Source of the DNA: Thalassobacillus sp043497085
GTDB lineage: Bacteria > Bacillota > Bacilli > Bacillales > Halobacillaceae
Reading direction: 5' to 3' (one strand)
DNA: 64,000 nt
NCBI GenBank assembly: GCA_043497085.1
Contig: JBIEKI010000005.1
Part shown: one piece after another, positions 42,714 to 51,515 of the stretch
How positions within the stretch are numbered: the first letter of the stretch is position 1
Layout: each line of letters starts with the position of its first letter
Program-made: the position numbers and the translations under genes
The notes under the pieces: model-generated
The model's database searches: none
What the model saw: only the letters and a program-made list of their open reading frames with translations
What the model was told of the DNA's origin: nothing

Positions 42714-42955
42714 TAAGAATAGTGAAATAACAATTTTATAAAAGTTAACCTCTCTCCCCTCCCTTCGGCTAGCAATGAAATATACCTCATTTTTATTTTA
42801 CCAGCAAAAGTAAATAGTAAAAAGCATGCTTATCTATCCATTTGCTCTTTTTGTGAATTTTCATAATCCATTATAAATAATATATTCAGAAATATATTTA
42901 AAAATTGTATCGAAGAACTTTTTTGTGGTATATTCGCCAATAAGTCTAAGCAGAC

Positions 42956-42991
42956 AAAAAACAGGAAAAGCACATTTACCGCATTTCCTGC
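42956..42991 (-). terminator. Terminator of the DUF1538/PII-like operon
   Basis: On the minus strand CAGGAAA and TTTCCTG pair around GC-rich inner sequence, followed by TTTTTTG, 30 bases past the stop at 43022. Confidence 0.75.
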
Positions 42992-43021
42992 ACTAATCAA
43001 TTACCTTTTAAATTCTAAAAA

Positions 43022-43690
43022 TCACTTATATAAACCATAAGTATTATTTACATCTTGAATGAAGATAATCCCGTTTCCTGGCTCATCAATCTTAAGCTTA
43101 CTCCTTATTGACGCTACTATTTCTTCAGTACTTTCTTTTTCACTCAGAATCAAAACAATTTCTTTTTCAGGTTCAATATCCATTGCAAATACCTTGCTAG
43201 TCTCATGGATTCCAGATCCTCTTGCATTAATAATGGTGCCTCCTTTTGACCCCGCCTTGGTTGCTGCACCTATTACTTCTTCGGCATTCCCTTTTTCAAC
43301 GATTACCGTAATTGCTTGATACATACTATGATCTACACCTCTTTCTTCTTTTCCTTTGTGTCCTTTATAATTTCTCGCCCCTACTACCTTACCTACAGAG
43401 ATGGTAAATACAATACCTTTATGCTTTTTTATAAAATTGAATTTCTTTGCAAGTTGTTCAATTACATGATTGGCTTTTTCTCTATAAGAAAGCATCATTA
43501 CAATCTCTTTGCGTACATCGTTGATTCCTAATAAATTCAGGAGGCGGCTTTTTAATGTCCCTCGTCCAAGTAACACTGTTCCGCCTGAAATACCATGTTT
43601 TTTAGCTGTTTGTACTACTTTGCTTCCAAGTCCCAGATCAACGATTACATAAACTAATTCTAATTCGGCGATATCTGAATTACTGGACAT
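43022..43690 (-). CDS. Tandem PII-like signalling protein
   Basis: A 222-residue soluble protein with two PII (GlnB-like) ferredoxin-fold domains, about 10-110 and 122-215. Each shows the beta-alpha-beta start and a [SK]-x-G-[GS]-T-[VI]-[LI]-x-[GA]-R-G stretch (HGISGGTVLLGRG and AGSKGGTIINARG), followed by E-[IK]-E-I-V-[LM]-[ML]-L-[SV]. The usual T-loop uridylylation Tyr is not identifiable. It overlaps the end of the DUF1538 membrane gene by 11 bases, suggesting that it regulates that membrane protein as classical PII regulates AmtB. The ligand is unknown. Confidence 0.82.
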   Translation of the reverse strand: MSSNSDIAELELVYVIVDLGLGSKVVQTAKKHGISGGTVLLGRGTLKSRLLNLLGINDVRKEIVMMLSYREKANHVIEQLAKKFNFIKKHKGIVFTISVGKVVGARNYKGHKGKEERGVDHSMYQAITVIVEKGNAEEVIGAATKAGSKGGTIINARGSGIHETSKVFAMDIEPEKEIVLILSEKESTEEIVASIRSKLKIDEPGNGIIFIQDVNNTYGLYK

Positions 43691-45182
43691 CCCTTACTTC
43701 GCCTCCTTTTCTCGCTTTTAATTTAAATACAAAACCAACTACCTGTAATGTGATTAGCGGGGTTAATGCTACCAGTGCAATCATACCAAATCCATCTATT
43801 AACACGTTGGCACCCTCTATCGCTTCAGCTGCACCTTGAACAAACGCCAATATAAACGTTGCGGTCATCGGTCCTGAGGCAACCCCTCCTGAATCAAAGG
43901 CAATTCCGACAAAAAGCTTTGGTACCACATAGGTCAAAGCTATGGCGATGATATAACCTGGTAAAAGATAATGCCATAATTGGAGTTCGGGAATAAGTAT
44001 TCTTAAGATTGATAATGACACGGCAAAACCAACCCCGATACAGAGAGAAAACATGACGATCTTTCTCCTTACATAACCACTGGTAACATCCTCTATCTGA
44101 TGTGTTAATACATAAACTGCTGGTTCTGCAAGAATCGTAACGACCCCAAGAACAAAAGCTATAATAACAATATATGATTTATTATCCAAAGATGCGATTG
44201 AATGTCCTATAGCGGTTCCAACTTCCATAAATCCAGCATTTACCCCTACTAAAAATAAAACAAGCCCAACAAATGTGAATAAAATCCCTGTCAGTATTTT
44301 TCTAACCGCTTTTATAGACATTTTAAATGAAAATTTTTGGAATACAAGAAAAATTATTAAAATGGGGAGAAGTGCCAATGTGATTTCTTGTGCAATTATA
44401 GGAAGCTCATGTAAAAAAGCACCTAAAATCGATACGGAATCAGCCGAATGTTGATCAAGACTCCCCGATAACTTGTCCGTCTGAGCAATGATATTCATAA
44501 TCATAACAGCTATAATTGCGCCTGTTGATGCAATAGCAACAAGTCCAAAACTATCTTTCTCCGAAGCTTTACTATCCCTCTTTAGAGAAGAAATCCCTAG
44601 TGCAAGTGCCAAAATGAACGGAACCGTTAACGCTCCTGTTGTTGCTCCAGAAGCATCAAAGGATATAGCTAAAAACTCGGGTGAAGTAAATAAAGATAGG
44701 ACTAAAATAATCAGATACAAAACAGATAGTACTTTATATAATGGGATATTGAACACAATTCTAACAAGTCCTGTCGCAATAAGTACTCCAATTCCTATTG
44801 AAACAACAACCACGATACTAGCTTTTGGGATCAGACCTGACGTGACTAGATCAACCTGTCGGGCCAATATATGTAAATCAGGTTCCGCGATTGAAATAAA
44901 AAAGCCAAGTAACAGCCCAGCGATCACAACCACCCAAATTTTATTGGTTTTGGCTATTGTTTTCCCCATCGCTTTTCCGATAGGTGTAATTCCGATATCA
45001 ACCCCAAATAAAAATATAGATAATCCAATAATGATGAATATTGCGCCGATTATAAAACTGACAATTAATGAAGACTCCAACGGAGCTAATGTAAAGTTCA
45101 AAATCAAGACCATTACTGTAATGGGAAGGACTGCATATAATACTTCTTTTAACTTTGAGACTATTACGGTCAAAAAGCTCAT
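43680..45182 (-). CDS. Tandem DUF1538 integral membrane protein
   Basis: A 500-residue membrane protein composed of two DUF1538 halves (about 1-235 and 260-490). The repeated motif is GLLLGFFISIAEPDLHILAR in half 1 and VLGVVTILAEPAVYVLTHQI in half 2; repeated AFDSGGVASGP/SFDASGATTGA segments end each half. The internal duplication and conserved E-P in membrane segments look like a transporter or channel of unknown substrate. Co-expressed with the PII-like protein (11-base overlap). Confidence 0.87.
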   Translation of the reverse strand: MSFLTVIVSKLKEVLYAVLPITVMVLILNFTLAPLESSLIVSFIIGAIFIIIGLSIFLFGVDIGITPIGKAMGKTIAKTNKIWVVVIAGLLLGFFISIAEPDLHILARQVDLVTSGLIPKASIVVVVSIGIGVLIATGLVRIVFNIPLYKVLSVLYLIILVLSLFTSPEFLAISFDASGATTGALTVPFILALALGISSLKRDSKASEKDSFGLVAIASTGAIIAVMIMNIIAQTDKLSGSLDQHSADSVSILGAFLHELPIIAQEITLALLPILIIFLVFQKFSFKMSIKAVRKILTGILFTFVGLVLFLVGVNAGFMEVGTAIGHSIASLDNKSYIVIIAFVLGVVTILAEPAVYVLTHQIEDVTSGYVRRKIVMFSLCIGVGFAVSLSILRILIPELQLWHYLLPGYIIAIALTYVVPKLFVGIAFDSGGVASGPMTATFILAFVQGAAEAIEGANVLIDGFGMIALVALTPLITLQVVGFVFKLKARKGGEVRDVQ

Positions 45183-45480
45183 TCCTTTCTATGTAGTTTT
45201 AAGAAGCTCTGACACTAACATGTTCTAATTATTGATACTGGGCTAATGAGAGAATGTGAATTCAAGATGGAGGTTTAAAGAGGGTAATCAATAAAAAGGA
45301 TACTACAGAATAATTGGAAAACTAAGATAAATTGATACCTAGTATAGTCAACGCATCTTCCTTTTTTAACCATACCGATATTTTATAATGATTGTAAGGT
45401 CTACTTTTAATTTTATCATTAACAAAGTTTTTGTAGGTAATTTTCTATTTTTATAACCTACGTATCAGCTAGTAATAGCT
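45183..45480. other. Gene-free region at the island's left border
   Basis: A+T-rich sequence between the DUF1538 operon promoter and the first E element. No gene or structured RNA was recognised. Confidence 0.4.
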
Positions 45481-45536
45481 GCAATCGAGTTCGAGATATA
45501 TCTTGGGGAGTCTTTTACTTTAGCACCCGTTTGTAT
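45481..45536 (-). repeat. Island repeat E1 (one arm)
   Basis: The plus strand reads GCAATCGAGTTCGAGATATA then TCTTGG, the outer arm common to E copies. It is followed by TTTTACTTTAGCACCCGT, a tail also seen next to E6 (TTTACTTTAGCACCGT at 58149). It lies about 37 bases past the stop of the methyltransferase pseudogene. Confidence 0.65.
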
Positions 45537-45546
45537 TATAAGGATT

Positions 45547-46327
45547 TTATTTAGTTTTTTTACCGATATAAATTATATGCTCTGCCATACTGAGTAAATC
45601 TTCTCGTTCACACACCTGCTCAGCTAAATCCAGCCAAGCATTTATAACTTTAGGGCGTTGTCTTAGAAGTTCAGGCTCACGTAGATACAAAAAACTTTCG
45701 CAATTAAGCAAGTGAAGTTTTTCTAGGTTAAATTGACTGAATAAAGGAAGTACATTTTTTGGTGATATAAAAAAGTTATCCGAAAACCCTTGTCCCGCAA
45801 AGTTTTCATCTTCCACCAAACTATTTAGCTGAGATTTCCGTTCTTCATCTAATATTAATTCGGGATTTCGTATGAGATAATCCCATACGAAAGAATAGGA
45901 AGAAACAAATGCCACAAATATAGTTCCATTTGGTTTTAGTTTTATTTCGGTCATCCTCACTTTTGAGATGATACATCGGTCCCATACAAAGAATGTGGTC
46001 AAATCTACTGTTGCCTAAAGATGATAAGTCACGTGCGTCTAAACACAAACCTTTCAATGAAAGACCGAGCTCCTTTGCTTTATTCAATGCATAATCAATA
46101 TTATTTTGGGATAGATCTGCTAAAGTCACATCATATCCACGTTCAGCAAGATAAAGTGAATATTTACCTGGTCCACCGCCAAGGTCCAACACTTTATCAT
46201 TTGGTTTAATATAACGGTTCATAAAGCGTTTACTAAGTTCATACTCCACTTTATGACGTTCAAGGCGCTCCCACTCATAATTTACTGTTTCGTCGTAAAA
46301 TTTTCTCACAATTTCTAAGTCATCCAT
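45547..46327 (-). pseudogene. SAM-dependent methyltransferase, frameshifted
   Basis: The first part has a start MDDLEIVRKFYDETVNYEW after CAGGGGG and the class I motif VLDLGGGPGKYSLYLAERGY, then DHILCMGPMYHLKSEDD. At about 45990 the frame shifts, with some codons apparently missing. The second frame continues EIKLKPNGTIFVAFVSSYS and runs to 45547. The complete protein would be a small-molecule or arsenite-like methyltransferase of about 255 residues. Sequencing error is possible, but missing residues favour true decay. E1 follows its stop. Confidence 0.7.
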
Positions 46328-46350
46328 ATATATCCCCCTGTATTTTATAT

Positions 46351-46445
46351 TTCCACAATCCTGCTCCGTTAGCACGATAAGCGATAAAAACTGTTCAGCT
46401 ATCGCCCCCGTTTGTTGAATACTTGATTTCGAGATACTTTACCCA
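46351..46445 (-). repeat. Island repeat E2 (complete) with terminator
   Basis: The distal arm is TTCCACAATCCTGCTC, the proximal arm CGCCCCCGTTTGTTGAATAC with TTGATTTCGAGATAC. On the minus strand the centre forms GGCGATA/TATCGC followed by TTATC, a weak terminator. It begins 7 bases past the serine hydrolase stop. Confidence 0.8.
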
Positions 46446-46451
46446 GCGAGT

Positions 46452-47477
46452 TTATTTTAAAAGTACTTCCTCAATTTTTTTCGTAATATCGAAAGGACCA
46501 GATTCGATATTGGAAGGTATAACCATCTTCAAATTAGATTCAGGGTAAATAGAAGATCTAAAGCTGACACCTGGATCATACCCCATCACATGATATTTAT
46601 ATATTTGCTGCATCCTTTTGTTCATCCATACACCGTAACCATAATGGATTTCTCCATTTACATGAACATGCGGTTTAAGCATTTTCATTGTCGTCTCTTC
46701 ATTCAAAAGTTTAAAGTTAAATAACGATTCCCACAATTTAATCATATCGGCTGCTGTAGTAAATGCACCACCATCAGACCCACCTTTTTTAGGAATAGAA
46801 TAAATATTTGTTCTCCAGGTATTATCTTTATTGTTATCAATGTATCCTTTTGCTGTGTTCTCGGGTAGTTGGTCCAAAGAGAAATACCCTGAATCTAACA
46901 TATTGCACTTAAAAAAGACTTCTTTTTCTATGTATTCTGTAAAAGGCATTCCTGTTTGTTCTTCCAAAATCAGACCTAAGAGAATATATCCTGCATTATT
47001 ATAATGGAAGCTATCCCCTGGCTTGAAGTTCATTGGTTCAGCTTGAAATAGAGGTAAAAAATCTTTAAGAGTATTGATTTGATAAACAGGATAGTCCTTC
47101 CACAAATCTTCATAATCACTCATCTTTTCTTCATCAAAGTAATCAGGTATGCCAGATGTATGTGTTAAAAGATGATGGATCGTAATCTCTTTATCGAAGT
47201 TTTGAAATTCTAGATCTAAGCAGTCAACTAAACGAGTCTCGAAATTTATTAAACCTCTTTCGACTAACTGTGAAATCCCGATAGCCGTAAATAACTTACA
47301 TCCAGACGCTATCCCAAAACGGGTGTCCATATTGTTCAGCCTTTTTTCAGACCTGTCCGCATAGCCAAAGGACAAATTCGTTACATCCCCGTTATGTTTC
47401 ACATGTACCACACCTGAAAAATCAATCTTATCGCCTATGTTAGTGATTATATTGTTTAATTCACTGTTCCCCATCAT
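46452..47477 (-). CDS. Serine hydrolase of the beta-lactamase/PBP-C fold
   Basis: A 342-residue protein (beta-lactamase family, class C-like). The SxxK motif is SGCK within GIASGCKLFTAIG (about residue 50), the YxN motif is YNNAGY near 160, and a late HxxG-like HVMGYDPG near 310 replaces KTG. The conserved LLTHTSGIPDYF is present. No signal peptide is visible, so it is probably cytoplasmic and acts as an esterase or peptidase rather than a secreted beta-lactamase. Tandem ATG codons follow GGAGGGG. It is followed within 7 bases by element E2. Confidence 0.88.
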   Translation of the reverse strand: MMGNSELNNIITNIGDKIDFSGVVHVKHNGDVTNLSFGYADRSEKRLNNMDTRFGIASGCKLFTAIGISQLVERGLINFETRLVDCLDLEFQNFDKEITIHHLLTHTSGIPDYFDEEKMSDYEDLWKDYPVYQINTLKDFLPLFQAEPMNFKPGDSFHYNNAGYILLGLILEEQTGMPFTEYIEKEVFFKCNMLDSGYFSLDQLPENTAKGYIDNNKDNTWRTNIYSIPKKGGSDGGAFTTAADMIKLWESLFNFKLLNEETTMKMLKPHVHVNGEIHYGYGVWMNKRMQQIYKYHVMGYDPGVSFRSSIYPESNLKMVIPSNIESGPFDITKKIEEVLLK

Positions 47478-47584
47478 TTTTCCCCTCCGCATTGTTTCGC
47501 AATTTCAACTATTAAGTTAATTACAGTTTACGCTTCTTAGAGCTTCGGTTAAATACTCAAAATGATTATGAAAAAAACTCACCA

Positions 47585-47615
47585 TAGAAAAGGGCTACCT
47601 TTAACAATGTAGCCC
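47585..47615 (-). terminator. Terminator of the CD3324-like gene
   Basis: GGGCTAC and GTAGCCC pair, followed by TTTTC on the minus strand, 17 bases after the stop codon. No E element follows this gene. Confidence 0.75.
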
Positions 47616-47631
47616 TCTATTTCAACCTCAT

Positions 47632-47898
47632 TTAATTTCTTTGGTAAACAATATTCTTGATTGTTTCGGCAGAAAGAAAATATTCCTCAGATATCTCATC
47701 AATATTTATACCCAATTTGAATTTTTCTTTAATAATGCGATTCCTTTGATCTAACCTTCTTCTACTACCAGAATGTGTCCCCCACTTCTGATAGTCACTT
47801 TTATCCTTAGGTATATAAATCGTCTTACCTTGAACGTATTTTTGTAACTCTTCCAATAGTTCTGGAGGTAGTATACTTTCAGCTTTAACATAACTCAT
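47632..47898 (-). CDS. CD3324-like small helix-turn-helix protein
   Basis: An 88-residue protein: MSYVKAESILPPELLEELQK, YVQGKTIYIPKD, W.THSGSRRRLDQRNRIIKE and the C-terminal helix-turn-helix ISEEYFLSAETIKNIVYQ. This follows the CD3324/Mor-like family of small DNA-binding proteins (Y-x-Q-G-x-x-[IV]-Y-[IV]-P, then R-x-x-x-x-x-R-N-x-x-I). The target is unknown. ATG preceded by AAGGGGCAAAAGAA. It stands alone between the serine hydrolase and the IS110 element. Confidence 0.75.
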   Translation of the reverse strand: MSYVKAESILPPELLEELQKYVQGKTIYIPKDKSDYQKWGTHSGSRRRLDQRNRIIKEKFKLGINIDEISEEYFLSAETIKNIVYQRN

Positions 47899-48224
47899 TT
47901 CTTTTGCCCCTTATAAGATATTTAAATTAGATATCACAAGGTGCAAAGCCTAAAAAGGTAGAAATGGTTACTAATAGCGAGCGACTTCTTATATCCTCAC
48001 GCAAAGTATCGCTATACCTTATTAGACTTTGCATGAGGCATTAGCGATTTAGCAAATGAAATAACTTGTCTAATTTCAATCCCTCCCAACATTTTCAATT
48101 CAAACATATCAAATGAACAGTTCCTTTTCCATTTGTTCACTGGAAATGTATGCTATCAGTAAAAGAAAAAACGACCTCCGTATTTAACTAAAGCCCCCTC
48201 GTATAATACTTATAAGAGCTCTTC

Positions 48225-50110
48225 CTAGAGGAATTTCCAGTTGGATCCGGATCCCAGAAAGCCTCTTTGTATGTTTGATCCATGGAAGTATATCGGGACC
48301 CTGAGTTGGCATTCGCTTCCTCATTCACATCCGATATGATTTTGGCTGTTTGCCCTCGTGAATGAGGAAGCGAAGCCTCTCTACTTTAATGAATCTTAAT
48401 GCGTCTCTTGGAGGAAGTGGCCTTCCTCCAGCTTATTAATCATGCCTAAAACTTCATATAGGGAAATGTCGGAGGATGGGTGATGATCCATGGGTTACCT
48501 CCGGCATTTATTTTTCCTAGCTTTTCAGACCTGCCTGCCGGACAATTAAGGGGACAAGTTTTTTTCAGGAGATAGCTAAGCTCCCTTGCGGCCATTACGG
48601 ACTGCTTAAAAAGCCTGCTACCCATCGTTCATCACGAAAGGTCTAACCACTAGTTGCGCCGTATCGAAGAAGGAATGTAGCGATGAATGGACTTCTTCAA
48701 TAGCGAGTGCTGATGACGAGGAAGACGTCGATGATTCCGGTGGGCACCCAGGTCTGAAAGAACCTTGATTATTGATAATGAGGAGGTGATTGGTATGTCT
48801 CAATTGCTTGTCGGTATAGACGTAAGCTTAAAATCTCATCATGTCCATTTCATGAAAGAGGATGGAGCTTCGCTCCAAGAATTCTCGATTCCCAATAATC
48901 AAGAAGGGGCGAGACTCTTGCTTCAGAAAGTCATGACCTATCGAGAAAAGGCAAAGGTGAAGGATGTGAAGGTTGGGCTCGAAGCCACATCCAATTACGG
49001 TTGGCATCTCGCCCATTTCCTTCATGACCACTTGTGTTCATCTGACGATGAATCCTTTTCTCCAGCTATTTACGTTCTTAACGCGCGAAAAGTCAGTCGT
49101 TTCAAAAAGGGCTATGATACGCTGCCCAAGAACGACCGAATTGATGCCTGGGTCATCGCGGACCACTTGCGATTCGGACGTCTACCCCATGCCATGAAAG
49201 AAGTTGCTCAGTATGAAGCCCTCCAGCGATTAACGAGGACACGATTTCATCTCGTTAAAGATATCGCTCGCCATAAGACCTATATCATGAATCAGGTCTT
49301 CTTAAAGTTTAGCGGGATCACGCAAGAGTCCCCGTTTTCCAATACTTTTGGCGTTACCAGTATGGCGGTGATTCAAGAACTCGAACCGGAGGTCATCGCA
49401 CAAATGTCGCTTGAAGAACTCATGCATTTCATTCAGGAGAAGGGGAACAATCAATTCCGAGAACCTGAAGAAGCTGCCAAATTTCTTAAAAAGATCGCTC
49501 GTGATTCCTTCCGTCTCCATCCGAACATGGAAGACGCCGTGAATGTTTCGCTAAGTATCATGGCCAGTACGATTCAACACTTGACTTCCCAAGTGAAACG
49601 TTTGGATAAAGAGATACAAAAAGTGATAAAAGCCATTCCGGAAACGTTGACCTCTATCAAAGGTATTGGTCCTGTATATTCCGCTGGTCTAATCGCAGAA
49701 ATCGGAGATATTCAGCGATTCAAAGATCACCATGCCCTCGCTAAATATGCGGGATTGGTATGGAATCAACATCAATCAGGTGAGTATGAATCGGAAAGTA
49801 CATCTCGAATGCGAACCGGAAATAAGTATCTGCGATACTATTTGATTCAAGCTGCCGATACGATCCGAAAGCATGATTCGGAGTATCGTGCCTTCTATCT
49901 GAAGAAGTTTCATGAAGTTCCCAAGCACCAACACAAACGAGCCCTCGTCTTAACCGCAAGAAAATTGATCCGGTTGGTTTACTCGCTACGTAAAACCAAC
50001 CAACTCTATCTTCCACCCGAAAGGAGGAACTCTTAATTTAAGAGAGCCATCCACGGGTTCATTCACTTCCTTTTTTTAACAGATGGAAGGGAGCTTCTTT
50101 AGTGATGTGT
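48225..50110 (+). mobile_element. IS110-family insertion sequence (approximate limits)
   Basis: One transposase gene (48795-50036) with a long non-coding 5' part. IS110 elements lack clear terminal inverted repeats, so both borders are estimates. The 5' part includes a perfect 17-bp stem, TTCGCTTCCTCATTCAC (48312-48328) with its complement (48358-48374), and CCTCCAGC/GGAGG hairpins near 48410-48470. In IS110 elements the non-coding end makes the bridge RNA that pairs donor and target DNA. Confidence 0.65.
48795..50036 (+). CDS. IS110 family transposase
   Basis: A 413-residue recombinase with the N-terminal RuvC-like DEDD domain: LLVGIDVSLKSHHVHFM (first Asp), GLEATSNYG (Glu), and KNDRIDAWVIADHLR (two Asp). 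The C-terminal Transposase_20 domain has SIKGIGPVYSAGLIAEIGDI, YAGLVW and RTGNKYLRYYLI (nucleophilic Ser region ESTSRMRTG). The gene appears intact, with AGGAGGTGATT before the ATG. The DEDD/serine chemistry and bridge-RNA guidance are known for the family. Confidence 0.93.
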   Translation: MSQLLVGIDVSLKSHHVHFMKEDGASLQEFSIPNNQEGARLLLQKVMTYREKAKVKDVKVGLEATSNYGWHLAHFLHDHLCSSDDESFSPAIYVLNARKVSRFKKGYDTLPKNDRIDAWVIADHLRFGRLPHAMKEVAQYEALQRLTRTRFHLVKDIARHKTYIMNQVFLKFSGITQESPFSNTFGVTSMAVIQELEPEVIAQMSLEELMHFIQEKGNNQFREPEEAAKFLKKIARDSFRLHPNMEDAVNVSLSIMASTIQHLTSQVKRLDKEIQKVIKAIPETLTSIKGIGPVYSAGLIAEIGDIQRFKDHHALAKYAGLVWNQHQSGEYESESTSRMRTGNKYLRYYLIQAADTIRKHDSEYRAFYLKKFHEVPKHQHKRALVLTARKLIRLVYSLRKTNQLYLPPERRNS

Positions 50111-50189
50111 TTTTTAGATACTTCTTGCATACCTAGCAAAATAATTTCCAATTCGATATCAATTTACAGTTGACATTATACCACTAGGC

Positions 50190-50219
50190 TTTAGCGAAAG
50201 ATTCAGTTTCAAGATAAAC
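50190..50219 (-). repeat. Partial E-like arm (E10)
   Basis: The plus strand reads GCGAAAGATTCAGTTTCAAG then ATAAAC, matching the proximal arm of E (TGAAGACTCAGTTTCGAGAG at 15848). The other half is not clear; GCCCCC at 48192 left of the IS may be its remnant. Confidence 0.4.
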
Positions 50220-50260
50220 AATATAAATAACATTTATTTATAAACATCCTAAAAAAACTC

Positions 50261-50291
50261 TTTACCTTGACGTTGCGTAAAGGTGTATATT
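50261..50291 (+). promoter_or_regulatory. MerR-type promoter/operator of the TipAS regulator gene
   Basis: -35 TTTACC (50261-50266) and -10 TATATT (50286-50291) are separated by 19 bases, the long spacer typical of MerR-activated promoters. The spacer is filled by the dyad ACCTTGACG-TTG-CGTAAAGGT (8 of 9 positions paired). The regulator probably activates its own gene. Confidence 0.75.
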
Positions 50292-50313
50292 AAGAATGTC
50301 AGGAGGTGAGCAG

Positions 50314-51075
50314 ATGGAATATACGGTGAAAAAATTAGCAAAATTAGCTGGAGTCAGTTCCAGAACTTTACGTTATTACGATGAAATCGGGATTCTTAAG
50401 CCGGCAAGAATCAATTCTTCGAGATATCGTATCTATGGTCGAAAAGAGGTAGATCAACTGCAGCAAATATTGTTCTATCGTGAACTCGGTTTAGAACTGG
50501 AGAAAATAAAAAAAATTATAACCTCTTCCTCTTTCGACCCGGCTCAAGCACTTTTGGATCACCGAAGAAAGCTACTGGCAAAACGAGCACAGCTCGATCA
50601 ATTGATTGACAGCGTGGATAAAACAATCGCTGCCTCAGAAGGGAGGATCACTATGCAGGATAAGGAAAAGTTTGACGCATTCAAGCAAAGACTCGTGGAT
50701 GAAAACGAGAAAAAATATGGCAAAGAGGTTAGGGAAAAGTACGGAAATAATACTGTTGAGAAATCTAATCAACAAGTACTGAAAATGTCTGAAGCCGAAT
50801 ATGAAGAAGTTCAGAGACTAGAAAAAGAAATGAAAGATGAATTGAGCAAAGGGTTAAAAACAGGAAACCCAGCGAGCGAAGCAGCTCAAAAAGCTGCTGC
50901 TCTCCATCGCCAATGGCTAAGCTTCTTTTGGGTAAAATATACCCTTGAAGCACATGCAGGAATAGCGCAAATGTATGTGGATGATGAACGTTTCACAGCT
51001 TATTACGATGATGAGGAACCCGGTACAGCTAAGTTTCTCCGTGACGCTGTACAAATTTATACAGGGGCTAAGTAA
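50314..51075 (+). CDS. MerR family regulator with TipAS ligand domain
   Basis: A 253-residue regulator. The N-terminal MerR winged helix is EYTVKKLAKLAGVSSRTLRY then YDEIGILKPARINSSRYRIY. A long dimerisation helix follows (LLDHRRKLLAKRAQLDQLID), then the C-terminal TipAS domain (about 115-250) with WLSFFWVKYTLEAHAGIAQM and ERFTAYYDD. TipAS domains bind thiopeptide-like and other drugs; B. subtilis Mta is related. The ATG follows AGGAGGTGA. The self-operator lies just upstream, and no efflux gene follows. Confidence 0.93.
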   Translation: MEYTVKKLAKLAGVSSRTLRYYDEIGILKPARINSSRYRIYGRKEVDQLQQILFYRELGLELEKIKKIITSSSFDPAQALLDHRRKLLAKRAQLDQLIDSVDKTIAASEGRITMQDKEKFDAFKQRLVDENEKKYGKEVREKYGNNTVEKSNQQVLKMSEAEYEEVQRLEKEMKDELSKGLKTGNPASEAAQKAAALHRQWLSFFWVKYTLEAHAGIAQMYVDDERFTAYYDDEEPGTAKFLRDAVQIYTGAK

Positions 51076-51082
51076 GAATAAC

Positions 51083-51118
51083 GGAGGAAGTCACACCCCA
51101 GTAGCTTCCTCTTTTTTT
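51083..51118 (+). terminator. Terminator of the MerR/TipAS gene
   Basis: GAGGAAG and CTTCCTC pair around a 14-base loop and are followed by TTTTTTT. Confidence 0.85.
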
Positions 51119-51433
51119 AGACTTTTTTATAGTTAAGGATAGACCTCACCCAAAAAAGCTTCCAATTCCCAAATATTCCACCTACGAGTGAAAAGAGTTA
51201 TTGCTGCTATCCATTATTACTAATTATATTAACCATAGTAAGACCAACTAATATTCCTATTAAAAGAATTAACTACGATTTTAGATTTAATTTAATGGTG
51301 CCAGCCCCCTTATTACTACAGAAAAGTCTAATGAAAAATTCTAAAACCTCCAATAAAATTTTAAGCTCTGCTCATAATTAGTTCCAATTATTTCAAAACC
51401 ACCTATTTACTCAGCCTTTTTATAAATAAAACA
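51119..51433. other. Gene-free A+T-rich stretch
   Basis: Nothing firm. GGTGCCAGCCCCCTT at 51297 resembles one arm of the GTGCCTGACCCC palindrome family and may be a relic. Confidence 0.4.
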
Positions 51434-51515
51434 TGAGTTATCTCGAAACTGAGTCTTCCACAATCCTGCCCCTTAGCAAAAAAGCGATTGCTCTTATTGA
51501 ACAATGGTTAGCAAT
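51434..51515 (-). repeat. Island repeat E3, distal part (split by the intron)
   Basis: The plus strand has TGAGTTATCTCGAAACTGAG, then TCTTCCACAATCCTGCCCC, then AAAAAAGCGATTGCTC...GCAAT. The other part, GCCCCCTATTGTTGAAG, lies 2.6 kb away at 54121. Joined, the two make a terminator with GCGATTGCT/AGCAATCGC and TTTTTT on the minus strand. Confidence 0.8.

Noticed and set aside
44488..45228. 246-codon frame antisense to the DUF1538 gene
   Set aside because: Ile/Thr/Pro-rich mirror of hydrophobic helices; no ribosome binding site or family motif.
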